Shown here piece after piece: positions 34,203 to 43,382 of a stretch of 64,000 bases of DNA. How positions within the stretch are numbered: the first letter of the stretch is position 1; every line of letters begins with the position of its first letter. The notes beneath the pieces are model-generated. The model searched no databases and had not been told where the DNA came from. It saw nothing but the letters and a program-made list of their open reading frames with translations. The stretch is from Methylobacterium radiotolerans JCM 2831 (GTDB taxonomy: Bacteria > Pseudomonadota > Alphaproteobacteria > Rhizobiales > Beijerinckiaceae). The translations under genes and the position numbers were made by a program. The DNA is taken from positions 4,325,001 to 4,389,000 of the forward strand of contig NC_010505.1 in NCBI RefSeq assembly GCF_000019725.1. Reading direction: 5' to 3'.

Positions 34203-34955
34203 TCAGGCCTTCCGGGTCCGGGCCCCGAAGATCGCGGTCCCGACCCGGACATGGGTGGCGCCGAGCTGGATCGCCGCCGGGAAGTCGGCGCTCATGCCCA
34301 TGGAGAGGATCGGCAGGTTGTGCGCCTTCGCCAGCCGGGCCAGCAGGGCGAAGTGGGCCGAGGGCGGGTCCTCGGCCGGGGGGATGCACATCAGGCCCTG
34401 GATCGCCAGCCCGTGGGTCTCCCGGCACTCCGACAGGAGGGTGGCGAGCTGGTCCGGGAGCACGCCGCCCTTCTGCGGCTCCGCGCCGGTGTTGACCTGG
34501 ATCAGCAGCTTCGGGGTCCGGCCGGACCGCTCGATCTCCTTGGCCAGCGCCGCCGCGAGCGACAGCCGGTCGAGGGAGTGGATCACGTCGAACAGGGCCA
34601 CCGCCTCCCGGGCCTTGTTGGATTGCAGCGGCCCGACGAGGTGCAGCTCCACGTCCGGGAACCGGGCTCGGAGACCCGGCCACTTCGCCACGGATTCCTG
34701 GACGTAGTTCTCGCCGAAGACCCGATGGCCGGCCTTGAGCGCGGGCAGGATCCCCTCGGCCGGCACGGTCTTGGAGACCGCGACGAGCTGGATCTCGGCG
34801 GGATCGCGCTCCGAATCCTCGGCGGCGCGGGCGATCGCCGCCCGCACCTCGGCGAGACCGGCGGCGACGTCGGCCTGGCCGACGGGGAGCTTGTCGGTCC
34901 GCTGGCCCATCCCGTCCGTCGCGGGCGGGTTCGGGTCGGTGATCGCGTCGTCCAT
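34203..34955 (-). CDS. YggS family pyridoxal-phosphate homeostasis protein
   Basis: 250 residues. Single-domain PLP-binding TIM barrel thought to buffer PLP; not a known enzyme. PLP Lys62 in VAVSKTVPAE. Family blocks are FGENYVQES, HLVGPLQSNK, IHSLDR, QVNTGAEPQKGG and LSMGMSADFPAAIQLGATHVRVGTAIFG. The ATG at 34955 has AGGAC eight bases upstream; 34910 is a shorter alternative. Confidence 0.95.
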   Translation of the reverse strand: MDDAITDPNPPATDGMGQRTDKLPVGQADVAAGLAEVRAAIARAAEDSERDPAEIQLVAVSKTVPAEGILPALKAGHRVFGENYVQESVAKWPGLRARFPDVELHLVGPLQSNKAREAVALFDVIHSLDRLSLAAALAKEIERSGRTPKLLIQVNTGAEPQKGGVLPDQLATLLSECRETHGLAIQGLMCIPPAEDPPSAHFALLARLAKAHNLPILSMGMSADFPAAIQLGATHVRVGTAIFGARTRKA

Positions 34956-35055
34956 AGCGGGCCGTCCTATCGCTGCCGGACGCCGAACCAGGCGCCCCAC
35001 GGTACACAACACCTCGGCGGCACCTTCCCGGCGACCCAGCTGTCCAGCTCAGACC

Positions 35056-35170
35056 CCTCATCCCGAGGTGCCGGAGCGCAGCGGAGGCCGCGAAGGGGCG
35101 CTCCAGCCGGCCGCTGCGATCCCTGGAGCCCTCCTTCGAGGCCCGCCGACGCGGGCACCGCGGGATGCGG
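35056..35170. repeat. Long nested palindromic repeat element
   Basis: Outer arms 35056-35072 (CCTCATCCCGAGGTGCC) and 35154-35170 are near-perfect inverses. Inner arms 35091-35106 and 35123-35138 (CTGGAGC type) also pair, giving a long cruciform-capable element. Its sequence differs from family I. It fills the middle of the 413-base gap between yggS and leuS, which holds no other gene. Confidence 0.65.
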
Positions 35171-35368
35171 GGAGGGATGGAATCAGCCCAGGGCCGGCCG
35201 CTCCCGTGTACCGTCTCTGCTGCGGAAGGACCTATGCGTTCGCGCGTCCCGCGCAAGTCCGAATCGCGCGCCGCGTTGACCGGCTGCGGCGCAGATATGC
35301 TATCGCGGCGCGACCGTGCCGTGGTCATCCTTCGGAATGACCGACGAGCCCCTGACCCAGCCGGATCC

Positions 35369-37954
35369 ATGACCGCCAGCACCGCCCCCCAGCCCGTCGA
35401 GCGCTACAACGCCAAGGATGCCGAGCCGCGCTGGCAGGAGGCCTGGGCCGAGAAGCGGCTGTTCGAGACCGACAATTCCGATCCCCGCCCGAAATACTAC
35501 GTGCTCGAGATGTTCCCCTACCCGTCGGGGCGCATCCACATGGGCCACGTCCGCAACTACGCGATGGGCGACGTGGTCGCCCGCTACAAGCGCGCCCGCG
35601 GCTTCAACGTCCTGCACCCGATGGGCTGGGACGCCTTCGGCCTGCCGGCCGAGAACGCCGCCATGGAGCGCAAGGTCAACCCGCGGGACTGGACCTACGC
35701 CAACATCGCGTCGATGCGCGACCAGCTGAAGGCCATGGGCCTGTCGCTCGACTGGAGCCGGGAGATCGCGACCTGCGATCCCGACTACTACAAGCACCAG
35801 CAGCGCATGTTCCTGGACTTCCTGGAGAAGGGCCTCGTCACCCGCCGCACCGCCAAGGTGAACTGGGACCCGGTCGACCACACGGTCCTGGCCAACGAGC
35901 AGGTGATCGACGGGCGCGGCTGGCGCTCCGGCGCCCTGGTGGAGCAGCGCGAGCTGACCCAGTGGTTCTTCAAGATCACCGACTTCGCCGAGGACCTGCT
36001 GACGGCTCTCGACGGGCTGGACCGCTGGCCGGAGAAGGTCCGGCTGATGCAGAAGAACTGGATCGGCCGCTCAGAAGGCCTGGAGGTCCAGTTCGGCCTC
36101 GCCCGGCCGGTCGCCGGCGCGCCCGACACGGTGACCGTCTACACGACTCGGCCCGACACCCTGTTCGGCGCCAAGTTCCTGGCGATCGCGGCCGACCATC
36201 CCCTGGCGGCCGCTCTGGCCGAGGGCAGGCCGGAGCTGCAGACCTTCATCGAGGAGTGCCGCCGCACCGGCACCGCCCAGGCCGCGATCGACACCGCCGA
36301 GAAGCACGGTTTCGACACCGGCCTCACCGTGCGCCATCCCCTGGACCCGTCCTGGGAGCTGCCGGTCTACGTGGCGAACTTCGTGCTGATGGAGTACGGC
36401 ACCGGCGCGGTGTTCGGCTGCCCGGCGCACGACCAGCGCGACCTCGACTTCGCCAACAAGTACGGGCTCGGCAACACGCCGGTGGTCTGCCCCGAGGGCC
36501 AGGACCCGGCGACGTTCGTCATCACCGACACCGCCTATGTCGAGGACGGGCGGATGATCAATTCCCGCTTCCTCGATGGGCTGAGCACCGGCGAGGCGTT
36601 CGAGGCCGTGGCCCGGCGGCTGGAAGGGGCGGGGGTCGCCAAGCGCAAGGTCCAGTTCCGCCTGCGCGACTGGGGCGTGTCCCGGCAGCGCTACTGGGGC
36701 TGCCCGATCCCGATCATCCACTGCGACAGCTGCGGCCCAGTGCCGGTGCCGGTCGCCGACCTGCCGGTGAAGCTGCCCGAGGCGGTCTCCTTCGACCAGC
36801 CCGGCAACCCGCTGGAGCGGGACGCCGCGTGGCGGAACGTGGCCTGCCCGCATTGCGGCGCGCCGGCCCGGCGCGAGACCGACACGATGGACACGTTCGT
36901 CGATTCGTCCTGGTACTACGCCCGCTTCACCGCGCCCTGGCTGGCGGACGCCCCCACCGACCGGGCCGTGGTCGATCGCTGGCTGGCCGTGGACCAGTAT
37001 ATCGGCGGCATCGAGCACGCGATCCTGCACCTGCTCTACGCCCGGTTCTTCATGCGTGCGATGCGCGAGACCGGCTGGGCCGGCGTCGCCGAGCCCTTCG
37101 CCGGCCTGTTCACGCAGGGCATGGTGGTCCACGAGACCTACAAGGACGCGGCCGGCGCCTGGGTGCCCCCGGCCGAGATCCGCTTCGCCACCGAGGAGGG
37201 CGAGCGCCGCGCGTTTCACGTGAAAACTCAGGCGCCGATCGCGATCGGCCCGATCGAGAAGATGTCGAAGTCGAAGAAGAACGTGGTCGACCCCGACGAC
37301 ATCATCGCGAGCTACGGGGCCGACACGGCGCGCTGGTTCATGCTGTCCGACTCGCCGCCGGAGCGCGACGTGATCTGGACCGAGGAGGGCGTGCAGGGCG
37401 CGGCCCGGTTCGTCCAGAAGGTCTGGCGCTTGGTGAACGCCGCCGGGCAGGCGAAAGGCGACGGCGCCGCGGATCTCGCCCTGCGCAAGGCAGCCCATCG
37501 GGCCTTGGCCTCCGTGCAGGACGATATCGAGCGCCTGCGCTTCAACCGCTGCGTCGCCCACATCTACACCCTGGCCAACGCCCTGGAGGACGGCCTGCGC
37601 GGCCCGGTCTCGCCGGCCGCCGCCAAGGAGGCCGCCGGGATCCTGGTCCAGCTCATCGCCCCGATGATGCCGCACCTCGCCGAGGAGTGCTGGTCCGTCC
37701 TCGGCCGCGGCGGCCTCGTCGCCCAGGCGCCGTGGCCCGAGACCGAGGCCGCGCTGCTGGTCGAGGACGAGATGACCCTGCCGGTCCAGATCAACGGCAA
37801 GAAGCGCGCGGACGTCACCGTGCCGCGCGACGCCGACGCCAAGGCCGTCGAGGCCGCGACCCTGGCGCTGGAGGCCGTCCAGAAGGTGCTGGAGGGCAAG
37901 GCACCGCGGAAGGTGATCGTCGTGCCGGGGCGGATCGTGAACCTGGTGGTGTGA
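35369..37954 (+). CDS. leuS: Leucyl-tRNA synthetase
   Basis: 861 residues, standard bacterial length. Class I synthetase with the HIGH variant HMGH ([11 protein letters not shown]) near residue 50, a CP1 editing domain with the [12 protein letters not shown] threonine-rich region, and KMSKS ([13 protein letters not shown]) at about 630. The start [14 protein letters not shown] at 35369 replaces an upstream in-frame codon. Near the 3' end the sequence reads as parS for 13 of 16 bases. In relatives leuS is often beside lptE-holA; here it stands alone and is followed by a family I repeat. Confidence 0.97.
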   Translation: MTASTAPQPVERYNAKDAEPRWQEAWAEKRLFETDNSDPRPKYYVLEMFPYPSGRIHMGHVRNYAMGDVVARYKRARGFNVLHPMGWDAFGLPAENAAMERKVNPRDWTYANIASMRDQLKAMGLSLDWSREIATCDPDYYKHQQRMFLDFLEKGLVTRRTAKVNWDPVDHTVLANEQVIDGRGWRSGALVEQRELTQWFFKITDFAEDLLTALDGLDRWPEKVRLMQKNWIGRSEGLEVQFGLARPVAGAPDTVTVYTTRPDTLFGAKFLAIAADHPLAAALAEGRPELQTFIEECRRTGTAQAAIDTAEKHGFDTGLTVRHPLDPSWELPVYVANFVLMEYGTGAVFGCPAHDQRDLDFANKYGLGNTPVVCPEGQDPATFVITDTAYVEDGRMINSRFLDGLSTGEAFEAVARRLEGAGVAKRKVQFRLRDWGVSRQRYWGCPIPIIHCDSCGPVPVPVADLPVKLPEAVSFDQPGNPLERDAAWRNVACPHCGAPARRETDTMDTFVDSSWYYARFTAPWLADAPTDRAVVDRWLAVDQYIGGIEHAILHLLYARFFMRAMRETGWAGVAEPFAGLFTQGMVVHETYKDAAGAWVPPAEIRFATEEGERRAFHVKTQAPIAIGPIEKMSKSKKNVVDPDDIIASYGADTARWFMLSDSPPERDVIWTEEGVQGAARFVQKVWRLVNAAGQAKGDGAADLALRKAAHRALASVQDDIERLRFNRCVAHIYTLANALEDGLRGPVSPAAAKEAAGILVQLIAPMMPHLAEECWSVLGRGGLVAQAPWPETEAALLVEDEMTLPVQINGKKRADVTVPRDADAKAVEAATLALEAVQKVLEGKAPRKVIVVPGRIVNLVV
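37212..37227. other. parS: parS-like site 3, inside leuS
   Basis: CGTTTCACGTGAAAAC: the central 13 bases GTTTCACGTGAAA match parS exactly, and three outer bases differ. It lies about 17 kb from the perfect site. Weaker, but the same core as the other two. Confidence 0.6.
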
Positions 37955-37986
37955 TCCGACATCCGCCCGGTCGCTCCGCTCCTGCC

Positions 37987-38079
37987 GTCTTCGCGAGCGG
38001 AGCGAAGCGATCCGGGGTCGCGTGACGGTCACAGGGAGGTCGCGCCGGCCTGGATCACTTCGCCTCGCGCGTGATGACG
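37987..38079. repeat. Palindromic intergenic repeat, family I copy 4
   Basis: Core TCGCGAGCGGAGCGAAGCG beginning 33 bases after the leuS stop. The right arm, CCTGGATCACTTCGCCTCG onward to 38079, is its inverse. Same position relative to a gene end as the other copies. Confidence 0.65.
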
Positions 38080-38185
38080 GAGCGGGTGAGCCCTGCCGGA
38101 GGATCTCACCCCGACCCGGTATCGAATCCTCACCCCCGGTGAAGGCACCGTGACCGCTGGCCGGTTCGACGATCCGGCTCGCCTC

Positions 38186-38980
38186 TCACGGCGCGGCCAG
38201 ATCCGGATCCTGTCCGCTGGCTTCCAGGCCGCGCCGCACCAGCCCGTCGCGCTTCGCCCGCGCGACGAAATCCGCGAGATAGGCGGCTCCCGCCGGGTGC
38301 CCGACCGGCAGTCCCATCGCCTGCGGGATCTCCATGAAGTGCCCCGGCAGCAGCCGCACCTCCGGGTGCGCCGCCGCGTAGGCGGCGAGGGGCTGGTGCA
38401 CTCCGGCCGCGACGTCGAGCCCGTCGCGGGCGAAGGCCGTGACCGCCTCGGCCGAGGTCGGGGCCCGCACCAGGGTGGCGCGCGTCAGGGCCCGGCTCAG
38501 GAACAGGTCGTAGGCGCTCCCGCGCCCCACCGAGACGCGCACGCCGTCGCGGTCCACCGCCTCCGGGGATCGGATCGGCGAGGCGGCCGGCACGAGGTAG
38601 CTGCCGGCGATCAGCACGTAGGGCTCCGTGAAGGCGATCCCCTCGGCCCGCTTCGGGTCGATCGCCAGGAAGCAGATGTCCCAGGTCCCGGAGCCCGCCG
38701 AGCCCGAGACCGCGCCCGCCCCCGGGAAGATCACGAACGCCACCGGCACGCCGAGCCGGGCCGCCAGCGCCCGCGCGAGATCGACCGAAACTCCTGCCGG
38801 GCCGTCGGCGCCGCCCTGGGCCAGGACCGGGTTGCCGAGGTTGATCGCCGCCCGGAGCGTGCCGGTAGGGGCGAGGTCGTGCAGGACCGTCGGATCGGGC
38901 GTCATCGGTCTCGGCTCCGCGTGCGCGGCGGTGGGGAGGAGCCGGAGGAGCGGGAGGAGGACGGCCGCGCGGATCCGCAT
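38186..38980 (-). CDS. Periplasmic solute-binding protein, amino-acid (family 3) type
   Basis: 264 residues with a signal peptide (LLRLLPTAAHAEP). Type II periplasmic binding fold of the PAAT/HisJ kind: LRAAINLGNPVLA, the PAGVSVDLARALAARLGVPV block, WDICFLAIDPKRAEGIAFTEPY and a long second lobe. No permease or ATPase genes are next to it, so it may be an orphan binding protein or a sensor subunit. The terC gene follows upstream on the same strand after 16 bases, so co-transcription is possible. Confidence 0.85.
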   Translation of the reverse strand: MRIRAAVLLPLLRLLPTAAHAEPRPMTPDPTVLHDLAPTGTLRAAINLGNPVLAQGGADGPAGVSVDLARALAARLGVPVAFVIFPGAGAVSGSAGSGTWDICFLAIDPKRAEGIAFTEPYVLIAGSYLVPAASPIRSPEAVDRDGVRVSVGRGSAYDLFLSRALTRATLVRAPTSAEAVTAFARDGLDVAAGVHQPLAAYAAAHPEVRLLPGHFMEIPQAMGLPVGHPAGAAYLADFVARAKRDGLVRRGLEASGQDPDLAAP

Positions 38981-38996
38981 GACGCTTGTCCCGCCC

Positions 38997-39767
38997 TCAG
39001 GCGCGCCGCGACGGCCCGGTCGACGGGGAGGCGCCGTCCCGGGCGGGACGGCGGCGCCGGCGGGCCAGCATGTTGAGGCCCTCGACGCCGGCCGAGAAGG
39101 CCATCGCGGTGTAGATGTAGCCCTTCGGCACGTGGGCGCCGAACCCCTCGGCGATCAGCGTCATGCCGATCATGATCAGGAAGCCGAGGGCCAGCATCAC
39201 CACGGTGGGGTTCCGGGCGATGAAGGCCGAGAGCGGCTCGGCGGCGACCAGCATCACCACCACGGCGACCACCACCGCCACCATCATCACCGGCACGTGC
39301 TCGGTCATGCCGACCGCCGTGATGATCGAGTCGATCGAGAAGACGAGGTCGAGCAGCAGGATCTGGCCGATCGCCGCGCCGAAGCCGATCGTGCCGCCGG
39401 TCGCCCCCGCGGTCTCGGGCTCCGGATCCACCGTGTGGTGGATCTCCTTGGTGGCCTTCCAGAGCAGGAACAGGCCGCCCCCGATCAGGATCAGGTCGCG
39501 CCAGGAGAAGGCCTGGCCGAACACCGCGAAGACCGGCTCGGTCAGGTGGACGATGAACGCCACGGTGCCGAGCAGCCCCAGGCGCAGGATCAGCGCGAGC
39601 CCGATCCCGATGCGCCGCGCCCGGGTCTGCTGCTCGGCCGGCAGCTTGTTGGTCAGGATCGAGATGAAGATCAGGTTGTCGACACCGAGCACCACCTCCA
39701 TCACCACCAGGGTGGCGAGCGCGGCCCAGACGGCGGGCTGGCTGGCGAGCTCGATCAGGTCGGTCAC
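38997..39767 (-). CDS. TerC family integral membrane protein
   Basis: 256 residues, GTG start at 39767 overlapping the lipid-kinase stop (GTGA), so translationally coupled. About seven membrane spans. The conserved acidic metal-binding segments are [15 protein letters not shown] (N-terminal) and [15 protein letters not shown] (middle). TerC-type proteins export or load divalent metals, especially Mn(II), and support tellurite tolerance. A basic C-terminal tail ([11 protein letters not shown]) is cytoplasmic. Confidence 0.93.
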   Translation of the reverse strand: MTDLIELASQPAVWAALATLVVMEVVLGVDNLIFISILTNKLPAEQQTRARRIGIGLALILRLGLLGTVAFIVHLTEPVFAVFGQAFSWRDLILIGGGLFLLWKATKEIHHTVDPEPETAGATGGTIGFGAAIGQILLLDLVFSIDSIITAVGMTEHVPVMMVAVVVAVVVMLVAAEPLSAFIARNPTVVMLALGFLIMIGMTLIAEGFGAHVPKGYIYTAMAFSAGVEGLNMLARRRRRPARDGASPSTGPSRRA

Positions 39768-40717
39768 AGGCGGGGCGCCTCGCTGGTCGGGAACAGGCGG
39801 TTGCCCAGGGCGGTGAGGTCGAAGGGGGTGGGACCGCGCACCGGTTCGGGGGCCAGGACCTGCAGGATCTTCGGGAAGACCTTGAAGTGGGCGGGCGTGT
39901 GCGTGGTCAGCTCGCCGTCGGTGTTCACCGGCCGCGGCTTGCGGGTCGAGAGCCGGATCTCCCGCGTGTGGAACGCCCGCACGTCGCCCGCCCGCCCCTG
40001 CGTTCCCCGCCGCAGGGCGGGCAGCAGCGCGAGGAGACGCCACCAGTGATTGATCTCCAGGCTGTAGAAATCGAGCTTGCCGTCGTCGACCGCGGCACTC
40101 TCCTCCACGGTCATGCCACCGCCGTAGTGGCGGCCGTTGCCCACCGAGACCTGGATGGTGGTGACCTTCTCGACCACCCCGTCGTGCTCGATCGTCACCG
40201 TGAAGGGCCGGACCCGGCGCAGCACCCGCACCGCCGCCACCGCGTAGCCGAGCACGCCCCAGGTCTTCTTGGATTCGGCGGTCAGCTCGCCGGCGAGCTC
40301 CGCCGAGAAGCCGATGCTCGCCACGTTGAAGTAGTAGTGGCCGTTGACCCAGCCGAGATCCACCGGCCGCGCCTGCGCGGTCGGGATGAAGCGGGCCGCC
40401 GCCAGGGGGTCGAGCGGCAGGTTGAGGGAGCGGGCGAGGTCGTTGGCCGTGCCGAGCGGCAGGATCGCGAAGGGCAGACCGCTCTCCACCAGGGCGGGCG
40501 CGGCGTAGTTCATGGTGCCGTCGCCGCCGCCGAGGATCACGAGGTCGACCGCGCCGGCCCGGTCACGGATCACGTCGCGGCAATCGGCCTCCGGCGGCGG
40601 CTCCTCCGGCTCGATGCCGCCCGCCCGCAGGATTCCCCGCACCTCGTCCAGATCCAGGGCGCCGTTGCGCGCCTTGGCGTTGCAGAGCAGCAGGGCCCGA
40701 CGCCTTTGCGTGCTCAT
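39764..40717 (-). CDS. YegS/DAGK-type lipid kinase
   Basis: 317 residues. Diacylglycerol-kinase-like fold that phosphorylates a lipid hydroxyl using ATP. The nucleotide motif GGGDGTMN is at about 63-70, followed by [12 protein letters not shown] and [19 protein letters not shown]. The C-terminal half has the [10 protein letters not shown] and NTDGE segments of the family. Upstream partner of the terC gene in a coupled pair, giving a putative lipid kinase-TerC-binding protein operon. Confidence 0.9.
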   Translation of the reverse strand: MSTQRRRALLLCNAKARNGALDLDEVRGILRAGGIEPEEPPPEADCRDVIRDRAGAVDLVILGGGDGTMNYAAPALVESGLPFAILPLGTANDLARSLNLPLDPLAAARFIPTAQARPVDLGWVNGHYYFNVASIGFSAELAGELTAESKKTWGVLGYAVAAVRVLRRVRPFTVTIEHDGVVEKVTTIQVSVGNGRHYGGGMTVEESAAVDDGKLDFYSLEINHWWRLLALLPALRRGTQGRAGDVRAFHTREIRLSTRKPRPVNTDGELTTHTPAHFKVFPKILQVLAPEPVRGPTPFDLTALGNRLFPTSEAPRL

Positions 40718-41022
40718 CGCGTGCCCCCGGGAAGCGGGCCGGGGGGCGACTCGGTCTCAGGTCGGGACAAGGGATCCTCGGGGCACGGCAGGGAGCGGGC
40801 GGTCTGGAACGCGGTATCGGAACCCGGAAGCGGCCAGAGGCCAAGACTGTCCCCGACTTGGTACCCAAACGCACGAACGCAACCCCATCATCCCCGCAAT
40901 CCCGGGCTGGCCGACGTCGCAGAGTTCGGCAGGATGTGGGCGCGCCCGAGCCCTTCGTGGAACCCCTCACCCACGCGGGCGCGTTCTCCATGATGCCCGC
41001 CCCGGCCGCCAGGAAGGCACCG
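40718..41022. other. Intergenic region, 305 bases
   Basis: Lies between the lipid-kinase start and the exported protein at 41023. Only the strong AGGAAGG ribosome binding site at its right end is recognisable. No repeats or RNA features seen. Confidence 0.35.
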
Positions 41023-41898
41023 ATGTCCGCCACACGTCCCGTCCGTCCCCAGGTTCTCGCCCTCGGCGCGCTCCTGCCGTTCGCCCTCGCGGGCGGTGCC
41101 GCCGCCCAGAGCGCCTGGGTGGACCCGCCGCCCAGGGCCGCCGCACCGGCGCAGGGTCCGGCGCGGACTGCGGGGACGGAAGCGGCGAAGGCGCCGGCGA
41201 CGGCCGTCGATCCGCGGGGGCAGGACGCGGTCGCCGCCCGCGCGAAGGCGCAGCCCGGTGGCGCGCGCGCCGCCGAACCGGTCCGGCAGGCCGCCAGACC
41301 CGAGCCGGGCGAGGATGCCCTGCCGAAGGCGGCGGCGACGCGCGCGCCGGGCCCGAAGCGGGCGGCCGCCCTGGAGCGCCCGCGGGTCCGGGAGCCCCTG
41401 CACCACGCCGCGCGCCACCCGCACCGGCTCGCCGAGACGCCGGCCGCGGTCACCCCGGCGCCGGGTGCGTCGGCGGAGCGCGCCGCCGCCGCCCGGGCGC
41501 TGACGACGCGCTACCTCGCCACCGTCTCGGGCTCGAGCGACACCATGGTCGGCGCCGCGACCCAGTACTACGCGACCCGCGTGCGCTTCTACGGGCGGCC
41601 GATCACCACGGCGGCCCTCGTCGCCGAGAAGCGCAGCTTCGTCCAGCGCTGGCCCGAGCGGCGCTACGAGCCGCGGGCGATGCGCGCCGCCTGCGACGCC
41701 GAGACCTGCACGATCCGCGCGCTCGTGGATTTCCGGACCGCCAATCCGGGCCGGGGCGCCGTCTCCAGCGGCGAGGCCGAACTGGTTCTGGAGGTGGGCT
41801 TCGCCGGCACGCGGCCTTACATCCTCGGCGAGACCGGCCGCGTCCTGCGGCGGAGCATTCAGGCCGGAACCCTGGCCGCGTCGCCCGGCAAGGCGTAA
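41023..41898 (+). CDS. Exported protein with C-terminal SnoaL/NTF2-like domain
   Basis: 291 residues from ATG 41023 with AGGAAGG upstream; in-frame ATGs further 5' would place 55 residues before the signal peptide. Signal peptide MSATRPVRPQVLALGALLPF ends at GGAAAQ. A long Ala/Pro-rich low-complexity region (about 30-150) precedes a folded domain (about 160-280; YLATVSGSSDTMVGAATQYYATRVRFYGRPIT) that looks like an NTF2/SnoaL fold, a shape used for small-ligand binding or scaffolding. One Cys pair (CDAETC) could form a disulfide. Function unknown. Confidence 0.75.
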   Translation: MSATRPVRPQVLALGALLPFALAGGAAAQSAWVDPPPRAAAPAQGPARTAGTEAAKAPATAVDPRGQDAVAARAKAQPGGARAAEPVRQAARPEPGEDALPKAAATRAPGPKRAAALERPRVREPLHHAARHPHRLAETPAAVTPAPGASAERAAAARALTTRYLATVSGSSDTMVGAATQYYATRVRFYGRPITTAALVAEKRSFVQRWPERRYEPRAMRAACDAETCTIRALVDFRTANPGRGAVSSGEAELVLEVGFAGTRPYILGETGRVLRRSIQAGTLAASPGKA

Positions 41899-41915
41899 GA
41901 GCCCCGCATCGCGGT

Positions 41916-41932
41916 CCGCCGCCCCGCGGCGG
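41916..41932 (+). terminator. Hairpin after the SnoaL-like gene
   Basis: CCGCCG, loop CCCCG, CGGCGG; starts 17 bases after the stop at 41898. Confidence 0.4.
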
Positions 41933-42106
41933 GCACGGGCTTGCGGGGGGACTCGCGGAAGGGCGTGCAGGGAAGCGGGCTGGGGGCGTGTCGTGGGATC
42001 GGTCCCGGTGGTCGGGCGTTCCGTGAGGCGCCCGCGGGCGGGCTTCGTCAGGAGGTGCGGTCGGGCCTCCTTCGCGCCGCGCGTCGGTGATGCCGGGATC
42101 GGGTGA

Positions 42107-43378
42107 ATGACGTCTTCAACGGTGGTGGAGAAACAGGAGGCGGAGCCGGCCCGGCCGGTCCTCGACAGTTCCGGCCGCCTCGCCCTGCGCGAGACGATCC
42201 GGGCCGAGATCGCGCGCGCGCGTCCGCGCCCCGTCGCGGTCCGGACCCTCGAGTTGCTGGCCGAGGCCGCCTGCGCCCCCGACGAGGGCGGAACCGGCCT
42301 CCGCGTCCTCGACCGCCAGGGGGCCGTGCGGCGGCGGGACGACACGTCCGAGCCGATGACCCTCGCGGACCTGATCGCGGAGCTGCGCGCGCGCCATCCC
42401 GCCCTGTTCCTGCCGCCGGAGCCCGAGCCCGAACCGGCCCCGCGGACCGCCGAGGAGGCCCGCGATTCGTCCCTGCTGAGCGGCGCCTACGAGATGAAGG
42501 CCGCGACCGCCCGCTTCGTCGGGACCCAGTCCGAGCGGGCGCGCTCCCTGGCGGAGCGCTCCTCCGAGCAGGGCCGCGCGCTCGCGCAGAACGCCGCCGG
42601 CCGCTTCGCCAGCCTGCGGACGAACCTGCGCGGCCGCTTCGCCCGCCCGGCGGGCGCGGCCGCCGACGCGGAGGCCGCGCCCGCCCCGGCCGCGGATCCG
42701 ACCGCCGCCTGGAACAGCGGCCCGGGACGGTTCGGAGAGACGCTGCGCGGCGGCCTCGGCCACCTGCGCGACCGGCTCGGCCTCGGGGGAGACGGGGCCG
42801 ACGACGGCGCGCGCCGGCAGCGCCGCCTGCTCCTGGGCGCCGTCGCCGGCACGCTGGTGGCGGTCCTCGCCGCGGGGGTCGTGCTGGACCGCTCCGCGCC
42901 CGAACCCGGGCGTCCCGCCGCCCCGACCGGCTCCCGCACGGAGGCGCCGAGCACCCCCGCGCCGAACGCGCGGCCCGCGAACCCGCCCGCCTCGGCCCCC
43001 GACACGGTGACGCCGCCCCCCGAGACCGGCGGCGAGTCCGAGCCCGACGCGCCGCTGCCGCCGAACGCCGTGACCGGACAGGCCCAGGTGATCGACACCG
43101 CGACCCTCAAGGTCGGCGGCAAGGTCGTGCACCTGTTCGGCGTCGAGTGGGTGCGGGGCGGCCAGGCGGAGGAACTGGCCCGGTACATCGGCAACCGGCC
43201 GGTGACCTGCCAGCCGGCCCCTGGCAGCGCCAACATGAACTGCCTCGTCGACGGGCGCGACCTCTCCGAGGTGGTGCTGTTCAACGGCGGCGGTCGCGCC
43301 TCTCCGGAGGCGAGCCCCGAGCTGGTCGCGGCCGAGGACCACGCCCGGAGCGAGCGGCTCGGCGTCTGGAAGCGCTAG
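42107..43378 (+). CDS. Membrane protein with degenerate thermonuclease-fold domain
   Basis: 423 residues. A cytoplasmic N-terminal region (1-235) includes an Arg-rich helix set and Pro/Glu repeats. One membrane segment is at about 240-262 (LLLGAVAGTLVAVLAAGVVL), and a Pro/Thr linker is followed by a C-terminal domain (about 325-423). That last part follows the staphylococcal-nuclease pattern: QVIDTATLKVGGKVVHLFGVEW in place of the VDGDTLRVGG..VRLxGIDAPE signature, and EDHARSERLGVWKR at the end. The catalytic Asp, Arg and Glu are all replaced (DTAT, VHL, VEW), so it is probably a binding domain rather than a nuclease. galM follows after four bases. Confidence 0.75.
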   Translation: MTSSTVVEKQEAEPARPVLDSSGRLALRETIRAEIARARPRPVAVRTLELLAEAACAPDEGGTGLRVLDRQGAVRRRDDTSEPMTLADLIAELRARHPALFLPPEPEPEPAPRTAEEARDSSLLSGAYEMKAATARFVGTQSERARSLAERSSEQGRALAQNAAGRFASLRTNLRGRFARPAGAAADAEAAPAPAADPTAAWNSGPGRFGETLRGGLGHLRDRLGLGGDGADDGARRQRRLLLGAVAGTLVAVLAAGVVLDRSAPEPGRPAAPTGSRTEAPSTPAPNARPANPPASAPDTVTPPPETGGESEPDAPLPPNAVTGQAQVIDTATLKVGGKVVHLFGVEWVRGGQAEELARYIGNRPVTCQPAPGSANMNCLVDGRDLSEVVLFNGGGRASPEASPELVAAEDHARSERLGVWKR

Positions 43379-43382
43379 CCGG

